Assembly: GCA_035506335.1 (NCBI GenBank)
Contig: DATJPN010000053.1
Span: 1-23,425 of the forward strand
Direction: 5' to 3'
Length of the DNA: 23,425 bases
From: DAIDKA01 sp035506335
GTDB lineage: Bacteria > Pseudomonadota > Gammaproteobacteria > Steroidobacterales > Steroidobacteraceae
Part shown: piece after piece, positions 1-5,944 of the stretch
Numbering within the stretch: the first letter of the stretch is position 1
Layout: each line of letters begins with the position of its first letter
Made by a program: the position numbers and the translations under genes
The notes under the pieces: model-generated
What the model saw: only the letters and a program-made list of their open reading frames with translations
Database searches by the model: none
Told to the model about the DNA's origin: nothing

Positions 1-1
1 G

Positions 2-1678
2 AACAACGTGACCTACAACACGGTGGGTCACTGCTTCTTCCTGGAGGACGGCATCGAGCACGGCAACCAGTTCGTGCACAACCTCGCGATGCAGACCAAG
101 TGCCACCCGTCCAAGCCCTGTGTCCCGACCAATCTCGCCGCGGCCGGCGAGAACCCGGCGTATGACAATCGCCAGGCCATCCGGTCAAGTGGCCAGGCCT
201 CCAAGGACGTGCTGCTGCCCTCGGACAACACGGCGGCCAGTTACTGGATCACGAATCCGGACAACAGCTACGTGGATAACGTGGCCGCGGGATCTGACGC
301 GAACGGCTTCTGGATGTCGCTGCCGGAGCACCCGAACGGGGCGTTCGCGGACACGGACATCAGCAAGGCCACCTGGCCGCGTCGCACGCCGTTCCGCGAG
401 TTCCGGGGCAACGTTGCCCACTCCAACTACGATGGCTTCATGTTCGACCGGAACATCAATCCGAACAACACCTTCGGCGTGACCGGCAGCGCGCACATGC
501 CGAAGGAAAATCCCGCCGACCCGACCAGCAGGACGGTGGAGACGCACTTCGACAATCTCACCTCCTACAAGAACCGCAACGGCGGTATCTGGGGCCGAGG
601 CGAGATGCACGTCTTCAGGAACGCGAAAATGGCCGACAACGCCATGGACTATACGCATGCGTCGGGCTCGGCTGGCCGTGACCCCTTCACGTCAAGGGTC
701 GTCGACTCGCTGTTCGTGGGCGAAACCGAGAACATCGGCAACCCCACGACGGATGCGGAGAAGGCCTACGGCCGCAGCCTGCCGAAGCCGATGATGCCGG
801 ACTTCCCGATCCGCGGGTACGAGTACTACGACTACCGACATGACGTGGTGAATGACACCTTCGTGAATTTCCAGGACAACGCCACGCGCAAGACCGGAGC
901 GCTCTCCTACCTGATGTACACGAGCGCCGGCGTCAGTACCGAAAACTCCATCGAGGGGGCGAAGTTCATCAACGCCAAGCCGGTGTATTTCCCGCCGATG
1001 GAGCGCAGGTGGGGCAACGACAACCTGAACGGCGTGGCCTGGAAGGCCGCTGCGATCCACGACAAGGACGGCTCGGTCGGTGGTGTGCCCAATTCCTACA
1101 TTCTCCTGAACGACGGTGTCTACGACAGCCTCGCCACCGACACCGAGGCCTGCGAGATCAAACCCGACTGGAACGCCGCGGTGTGCAAGGGCGACGTCGG
1201 ACGCCTGAGTTTTGCCAGCTTCGGCTTTCCGCGAGCCCTGGGCGCCGGCCCCGGCGCGGCTCCCGCGGCCGCCGCGGCGGGTGGTCCGGGTGCCGGCGTC
1301 GTTCCGATCACGGTTCCCCCTCGTGCACCCCCGCAGCCGCCGGTCGTTGTCAGCCGCAACGGCCGGGAGCAGACCGTAACCAGCACCAACGTACGAGCGG
1401 GTACCGAGATCAAGGTGACCACCGAAAGAACGTCCATGCCCCTCATCCTGACGGAGATGGACAAAGGCTCGTGGGTGATCTTCGAGCTGCCGGGATTCAC
1501 CACCGCAGCCTCGGGTACGGAGCAGGCGAGCCTCGAGGCCCTGCGCAAGGCCAGCGAGACTTCGTACTACAAGGGCAAGGATGCGCTGTGGGTCAAGGTG
1601 GTCTCCAACGGCGATGGTGCCAGCGGCCCCAGAGGCGGCGGCCCCGGTGGTGGAACCAGCGTGCTGGTCAGCCGATAA
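2..1678 (+). CDS. CEMIP/TMEM2-like secreted beta-helix protein, 5'-truncated by the window
   Basis: The reading frame is open from base 2, with no start in the window; the GTG at 8 is internal. It aligns with the intact paralogue at 5945-8590 from about residue 316, so roughly 315 N-terminal residues (signal peptide, G8 domain, first beta-helix coils) lie outside. Visible motifs are YNTVGHCFFLEDGIEHGN, KDVLLPSDN, WITNPDNSYVDNVAAGSD and SLFVGETENIGNP. These resemble the conserved core of animal CEMIP and TMEM2, which are linked to hyaluronan breakdown. A Pro/Ala/Gly-rich linker (about nt 1236-1345) precedes a C-terminal domain of about 85 residues shared with the paralogue, then a short Gly-rich tail. 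Function is probably an extracellular or periplasmic polysaccharide-binding or degrading protein; the substrate is not shown. It is followed after 29 nt by a same-strand secreted protein gene. Confidence 0.85.
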   Translation, partial: NNVTYNTVGHCFFLEDGIEHGNQFVHNLAMQTKCHPSKPCVPTNLAAAGENPAYDNRQAIRSSGQASKDVLLPSDNTAASYWITNPDNSYVDNVAAGSDANGFWMSLPEHPNGAFADTDISKATWPRRTPFREFRGNVAHSNYDGFMFDRNINPNNTFGVTGSAHMPKENPADPTSRTVETHFDNLTSYKNRNGGIWGRGEMHVFRNAKMADNAMDYTHASGSAGRDPFTSRVVDSLFVGETENIGNPTTDAEKAYGRSLPKPMMPDFPIRGYEYYDYRHDVVNDTFVNFQDNATRKTGALSYLMYTSAGVSTENSIEGAKFINAKPVYFPPMERRWGNDNLNGVAWKAAAIHDKDGSVGGVPNSYILLNDGVYDSLATDTEACEIKPDWNAAVCKGDVGRLSFASFGFPRALGAGPGAAPAAAAAGGPGAGVVPITVPPRAPPQPPVVVSRNGREQTVTSTNVRAGTEIKVTTERTSMPLILTEMDKGSWVIFELPGFTTAASGTEQASLEALRKASETSYYKGKDALWVKVVSNGDGASGPRGGGPGGGTSVLVSR

Positions 1679-1707
1679 GCACAACGAAACAGGGGAGACA
1701 TGCTCAA

Positions 1708-2655
1708 ATGAAGCGAACACGAGTCATCATCACGGCCTGCTCGATCGTCCTCGCCGGCGTGGCCTTCTCGGCCAACGCCTCGGCGGAATGCTCCCGCGAG
1801 ACGCTCAGGAAGGTGGCCGACGCGTACATCAAGGCCCAGACCGCCGGCGATCCGACCCGGCTGCCCCTTGCAGCCGGCGCGTCCTACGCGGAAAACGACA
1901 AGACCATGGACGTTGCCAGTGGCGTGGTGGCCGGAGCCCTGAAGGTCGACTTCACCCGCAGTTTCTACGACACGACGCAATGCATCGCCTTCACGGAACT
2001 CGTGGCGGCCACGGATCCGCACCCGCACGTGATCCTCACGCGCATGGAGGCGACGAAGAAGGGCAAGGTGTCGAAGATGGAGTCGGTGGTGACGCACGAG
2101 GGGGACTGGATGTTCGGCGCGACCCAGTACCTCGGCTTCACGCAGGCTGAGAAGTGGGACGAGATCCCGAAGGACAAGCGTGACACGCGAGAGGTCATCC
2201 AGGCGGCGGCCGACGCGTACCTCGACAATTGGGGGAACCCCGAGATCAAGGTGCCGCATGGCACGCCCTGCGCCCGGCTCGAGGGCCGCATCTACACGGG
2301 CACGCGGAACCCGGATGGCAACACCTGCAACATGGGCGCGTTCCCGCAGAAGATCAACGCGAACCACCGCCGCTACGTCATCGACGAGACGGTCGGCGCC
2401 GTCGTCATCTTCCACAACTTCCCCTGGCTCGATGCCGGCCTGGCGCCCGACAGCCCGGGAACCCCCAGCGGCCAGATGTTCCGGGTCGAGGGCGGCAAGA
2501 ATCGCTACATCCACGAGCTCACGACCTGCACGACGCCAAACTGTGGAAGAGGCAGACCGCCGGGAGGACCGCGACCACCCGGATCGTCAGCACCCGGATC
2601 AGCACCTGGAGCGCCCGTGGTGCCGCCAGGACCGGGAGCACCCGCGGCGAATTAG
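1708..2655 (+). CDS. Secreted protein of unknown function, DUF8021-like, with Pro/Gly-rich tail
   Basis: 315 residues. The ATG at 1708 is chosen because it begins a classic signal peptide (MKRTRVIITACSIVLAGVAF, cleavage near ASA-EC) and is preceded by GGGGAG about 10 nt upstream; longer in-frame extensions only overlap the previous gene in another frame. The mature part has two halves: an N-terminal alpha/beta part around ETLRKVADAYIKAQTAGDPT, resembling a SnoaL/NTF2-like start, and a second part around EVIQAAADAYLDNWGNPEIK that seems to repeat the same theme. Several cysteines fit an exported disulfide protein. The last 40 or so residues are rich in Pro, Gly, Ala and Ser. The DUF8021-like label is from memory of similar proteins and is tentative. 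It probably shares a transcript with the upstream beta-helix gene and ends just before a strong terminator. Confidence 0.8.
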   Translation: MKRTRVIITACSIVLAGVAFSANASAECSRETLRKVADAYIKAQTAGDPTRLPLAAGASYAENDKTMDVASGVVAGALKVDFTRSFYDTTQCIAFTELVAATDPHPHVILTRMEATKKGKVSKMESVVTHEGDWMFGATQYLGFTQAEKWDEIPKDKRDTREVIQAAADAYLDNWGNPEIKVPHGTPCARLEGRIYTGTRNPDGNTCNMGAFPQKINANHRRYVIDETVGAVVIFHNFPWLDAGLAPDSPGTPSGQMFRVEGGKNRYIHELTTCTTPNCGRGRPPGGPRPPGSSAPGSAPGAPVVPPGPGAPAAN

Positions 2656-2662
2656 TCCGTTC

Positions 2663-2693
2663 AAAGCCCCCGGCTCCAGGCCGGGGGCTTTTT
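2663..2693 (+). terminator. Rho-independent terminator
   Basis: An 11-bp perfect stem, AAAGCCCCCGG with CCGGGGGCTTT, encloses a 7-nt loop and runs into a T-tract on the plus strand. It lies 8 nt after the stop of the 1708-2655 gene. The opposite-strand gene ends at 2704, so the same hairpin could also act for that convergent transcript, though its T-tract on that strand is only three bases. Confidence 0.9.
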
Positions 2694-2703
2694 CACTTGC
2701 CCG

Positions 2704-3360
2704 TTATCGCGGGGCGCCGCCGGGAGCGGCCGGAGCGCCGGGTGCACCGGGACCACCCGGTCCACCCGCTCCGGGGCGCGTGAAGCAACCGCCGGGACCG
2801 CCCGCACGGCCGGGCGGCAGCGTGCCACCTTCCGCGAGGATCTTCATGTTGTCGAGCGCCGTCTGGAACGTCTGGCGGCGCTGGGCCTTGTCCCGCTCGC
2901 GCGCGGCATCATCCGCGCACGTCGAGTTGTCCCACATCAGGGTGTAGTAGAGCTTCGACGTGGTCGCCGTGACGGGTTTCGCCTCCAGCGTGCCGTGATA
3001 GAGGATGTAAGGCTGGTTTGCCGTCACCGGCTGGGTATAGGTGTAGGAGAGGTCCGTCTTGCCCACGAGGACCTCGCGGCCGATGGAACGTACGGTGCCG
3101 ACTTCACCATCCTTGCCGGACGTGATCGTGCAGGGCACCTTGAGCCATTCACCGATGTCGCAGAATTTCCCGACGCGCTGCCAGACATCCGCCGCGGGCC
3201 GATTGACGTCCACTTCCATCCGGATCGACGTGTAGGTCGGATTGGCCACCACCACGCTGCCAGCCGCCGGCGCCGCTCCCGGGACCTGGGCGAAACCGCC
3301 CGTCGCGAACAACACACCGCAGGTTGCGGCCAGCACCGCCGAATTGAACCGATTTCTCAT
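2704..3360 (-). CDS. Secreted SRPBCC (Bet v1/START-fold) family protein
   Basis: 218 residues from the ATG at 3360, which has GGAG about 10 nt upstream and starts a good signal peptide (MRNRFNSAVLAATCGVLFAT, cleavage near FAQ). A longer frame upstream lacks a signal peptide. Residues about 40-175 match the SRPBCC/polyketide-cyclase pattern: a beta strand TSIRMEVDVNRPAADVWQRV, then FCDIGEWLKVPC, a GxxGEVGTVRS turn, and a long C-terminal helix ending DNMKIL. Members of this fold bind hydrophobic ligands in a central cavity; the ligand here is unknown. The last 40 or so residues are Gly/Pro/Ala-rich (GPGGPGAPGAPAAPGGAPR), as in two neighbouring exported proteins. It is convergent with the 1708-2655 gene and lies 269 nt downstream of the reductase-like gene on the same strand. 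Confidence 0.85.
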   Translation of the reverse strand: MRNRFNSAVLAATCGVLFATGGFAQVPGAAPAAGSVVVANPTYTSIRMEVDVNRPAADVWQRVGKFCDIGEWLKVPCTITSGKDGEVGTVRSIGREVLVGKTDLSYTYTQPVTANQPYILYHGTLEAKPVTATTSKLYYTLMWDNSTCADDAARERDKAQRRQTFQTALDNMKILAEGGTLPPGRAGGPGGCFTRPGAGGPGGPGAPGAPAAPGGAPR

Positions 3361-3629
3361 GCACCGCTCCATGAATGACCCCACCGTTGGAACGCACGAA
3401 CCGGCGTATGCCGGACCGGCCGGGATTATAGCCAGCGATCTGCCTGCCCGGGCCGGGTTATCTCGGCGGCAACGGGGAAGCACGTCCAACGGGGGTATGG
3501 CGACGTCACGGTCAAGGCACGGAGCGTGCCGCTCCCCTGCACGCTGAAATCGAGCATTCGAGTCCCTATACCCGCGGCTTTCGGCCCAGCGACGAAGTAT
3601 CGGGATCTGCGCAGCTGGCCCTTCGCTCC

Positions 3630-4241
3630 TCAGTAACCGATCGTGAAGCGCCTGCGGATGTGCTTGCCCTGTTCGAGCTCATCGACCAGCGCGATCGCGT
3701 AATCGTCATACGAGATCGAACTCTTGCCATCAGGAGCCGCGATGACCTCATCGAGGCCGAGACGGAACTTGCCGGTGCGCTCGCCCGGTCCGATGTTCAC
3801 GGCCGGCGAGAAAAAGGTCCAGTCCAGCTGCGAATCGGCCTTCAGGAGCTTGAGCAGTTCCGCGCCTTCCTTTATGGGAGGCAGCCACTCGGCCGGGATC
3901 TGCGGATTGTCCATGACGAGCTTCCCGTCGGCCGCCTTGAGCGACCCGGCGCCGCCGACGGCGATATAGCGCTTCACCCCGGACTTGCGCACGGTCTCCA
4001 GGACCTTGGCCGAAATGCCCGGAATGAAGGGGGCCGAGCTGATGACCGCATCGTGTCCGCGCACCAGGGCAGCAGTCCGGTCGGTGTCGGTCACGTCGCC
4101 TTTGACCGAGCGGAGATTCGGTTCATCGGGCGCCTTTTCCGGATTACGCACGATAGCGGTCACCGAGTGACCGCGCTTGAGCAGCTCCGCCGTAATCTTG
4201 GTGCCGATTCTGCCAGTCGCGCCGATGAGTGCCACTTTCAT
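3630..4241 (-). CDS. NAD(P)H-binding SDR-like oxidoreductase (NmrA/PF13460 type)
   Basis: 203 residues, probably cytoplasmic. It starts MKVALIGATGRIGTK, with the dinucleotide-binding GATGxxG loop at residues 8-13 or so, followed by a basic stretch (AIVRNPEK) typical of NADP-preferring members, then GDVTD, the AVISSAPF strand and IAVGGAGSL. The Tyr-x3-Lys catalytic pair of classical SDRs is not apparent, which fits the atypical NAD(P)H-binding group that includes quinone reductases and sensor-like NmrA proteins. The start is supported by AGGGGA about 9 nt upstream. It lies 116 nt downstream of the DoxX/DUF805 membrane protein gene on the same strand, so co-transcription is possible. The substrate cannot be inferred. 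Confidence 0.88.
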   Translation of the reverse strand: MKVALIGATGRIGTKITAELLKRGHSVTAIVRNPEKAPDEPNLRSVKGDVTDTDRTAALVRGHDAVISSAPFIPGISAKVLETVRKSGVKRYIAVGGAGSLKAADGKLVMDNPQIPAEWLPPIKEGAELLKLLKADSQLDWTFFSPAVNIGPGERTGKFRLGLDEVIAAPDGKSSISYDDYAIALVDELEQGKHIRRRFTIGY

Positions 4242-4357
4242 GCCGTATCCCCTAATCCGTTGCTTGCGTCAGTATCGAAGGCCGCGTCGCAGTTTACCGC
4301 GCTGGGCGACCCAGCTCACTACCCAAAGGTCGCAGGAGTATTCAGGACCGCGAGCGG

Positions 4358-5602
4358 CTACGCCATCGCTGCAGCCGTTCCTGCGCTGCCCTTGTCAAGG
4401 CAACCCCAGACGGTGAAGCCGATGAAGGCGGCAAGCGCGACCACGGGCACGGCGAGATCGAGCTGTACACCCAGGTCGAGTCGGTGAGCCCAGATCGCCA
4501 TGGCCACGACCGTCAGGCCGGCCGGCACGATCAGCGGCCATCCGCCATGTCCCATGTCGTGCAGACGCCGCGTATACAGGACGACGGCGGGATACAACAA
4601 TACCAATACCATCCAGGAGTTCCAGGGGCCGGGACCCGAATGCGTGTAGTCCCACGCGGCGATCGCCAGGGGGATCACCGCGGCCATGAAGTGTTTGCGC
4701 GAGGTACGGCCATTGGCAAACACGTACAACGAGTCGAAGGTCGGGGCCTGCGCGGATTCTCCGAGCGTCAGTACGCGACGCTGCAATGCATCCCGGTAGT
4801 AGCCGAAATAGGCCAGCATCAGCAGGCCGTTCAGGGCAAAGGCCGCGATCGCCAGGAATAACGACGCAGGCTCATGCTCCAGCAACGCCCAGTAGAGTGC
4901 GCACACCGAAGTCGGCATGACCACGCACAGCGCAGCCGGGGCGAAAACGCCCGTCAAAATGAAGGCGCCCGTGATCAGTTGAATCAGCATCGCAACGCTC
5001 ATCAGGCCGGAGTGCACGAAGGAACCCATCAGCTCGACCGCAATCGGTTGATGGCCGGTCGGCATCGTCCAGAGGCCGAGGAACAGGTAATTGGCGCCGT
5101 TGAGCAACATCCAGACGCCAAAAATGATGCGACCGGCCAGCACTGAAGGCTGCATGCCGGGACTCGCCGCTGCCTTCGCCGCGCCATCCGCGCCGATGGG
5201 GAGCGGCTTCGGGCGCAGCGTAAACATCGCGCGGTAGCAGCCGAAGAAGGCCACCGAGAGAAAAATATTGCTGAGGAGTACTTTTCCGCCGGTGATCACC
5301 GATGCCATCTGGTAATGCGACAATGGCGCGTCCCACCAGATCACGTTGAACACCACCGTCATGCACACGAGCAGCATGAGCGGAGCGTAGAAGCCGAACA
5401 GGACGGCAATACCGGTCAACAGCTCCACGGCTTTCACGGCATCGAACAGATGGCTGTGCAGGAACGCAAACAGCGTCTCGTGCTGCAGAGGAATCGTGGT
5501 GTAATATCCTGGCTGCGGAAATATGTGAACGAAGTGCTCGAGACCCATCGGAATCATCCAGGCCGCGTACCAAAGCCGCACGGTCCACGTGACGTATTTC
5601 AT
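4358..5602 (-). CDS. Membrane protein: two DoxX-like units plus a C-terminal DUF805 unit
   Basis: 414 residues and strongly hydrophobic, with about a dozen predicted membrane segments. Residues 1-130 or so form one DoxX-like four-helix unit (MIPMGLEHFVHIFP, then TGIAVLFGFYAPLMLLV). Residues 150-275 or so repeat the plan (IIFGVWMLLNGANYLF, then ITGAFILTGVFAPAALCVV). From about residue 290 the sequence changes to a DUF805 signature, including NGRTSRKHF and RRLHDMGHGGW. DoxX proteins are linked to redox or quinone-associated membrane complexes in some bacteria, while DUF805 has no settled role. The start has AGGGGGA 6-7 nt upstream. It lies above the reductase-like gene on the same strand, which makes a redox partnership conceivable but unproven. 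Frame and GC usage are continuous, so a fusion rather than an assembly artefact is likely. Confidence 0.85.
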   Translation of the reverse strand: MKYVTWTVRLWYAAWMIPMGLEHFVHIFPQPGYYTTIPLQHETLFAFLHSHLFDAVKAVELLTGIAVLFGFYAPLMLLVCMTVVFNVIWWDAPLSHYQMASVITGGKVLLSNIFLSVAFFGCYRAMFTLRPKPLPIGADGAAKAAASPGMQPSVLAGRIIFGVWMLLNGANYLFLGLWTMPTGHQPIAVELMGSFVHSGLMSVAMLIQLITGAFILTGVFAPAALCVVMPTSVCALYWALLEHEPASLFLAIAAFALNGLLMLAYFGYYRDALQRRVLTLGESAQAPTFDSLYVFANGRTSRKHFMAAVIPLAIAAWDYTHSGPGPWNSWMVLVLLYPAVVLYTRRLHDMGHGGWPLIVPAGLTVVAMAIWAHRLDLGVQLDLAVPVVALAAFIGFTVWGCLDKGSAGTAAAMA

Positions 5603-5944
5603 CCGATCCCCCTTCTGCTTTGGATCTCGTACTTCGATTCGGCGCCGCAGGAGAACAGTAGCCGAGTCAACTCTTCAAGGTTAATGCCCTGTCGCCGCAG
5701 TTACCAGAGATCCCGATACCGAAACGCCATGCTGCGGCGCGCCGCAACCGTCTCGCGCGCACTGCCGGACAGTTTCCGCGACCTCGTACCTGCTGAAGCT
5801 CATCAGATATGAGGCAAGAGCCGCGCCTCGCGGAATACCTCGGGCACATCAGCAACGTAATCCAGGGGCCTGCCTGACCATCGCTCGATGCGAGAAGCCC
5901 CGGCGCGAAAGTGCCGGGGCTTCTTGCTGTCACCGACCCGTTTC
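5603..5944. other. Intergenic stretch, 342 nt, no recognisable gene
   Basis: This gap separates two leftward genes. Short open frames exist on both strands, but none has a ribosome site, family motif or convincing composition. It holds the ribosome-binding site and presumably the promoter of the DoxX/DUF805 gene at its left end, and the 5893-5924 hairpin at its right end. Confidence 0.6.
5893..5924 (-). terminator. Hairpin terminator after the G8/beta-helix gene
   Basis: A 12-bp perfect stem (AGAAGCCCCGGC with GCCGGGGCTTCT) encloses an 8-nt loop about 20 nt beyond the stop of the leftward gene at 5945. The T-tract is short (TTCT) on both strands, so efficiency may be moderate. Placement after the stop makes it the likely terminator of that gene. 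Confidence 0.7.

Noticed and set aside
692..1720. 342-codon open frame antisense to the first beta-helix gene
   Set aside because: The sense frame is supported by paralogue alignment; the antisense product has no recognisable features.
3516..3530. Hairpin GGCACG-GAG-CGTGCC between the reductase-like and SRPBCC genes
   Set aside because: Short stem with no T-tract on either strand; it may be chance in GC-rich DNA.
5667..5933. 88-codon minus-strand open frame between the two leftward genes
   Set aside because: It overlaps the terminator hairpin, lacks a ribosome site and has no recognisable motif.
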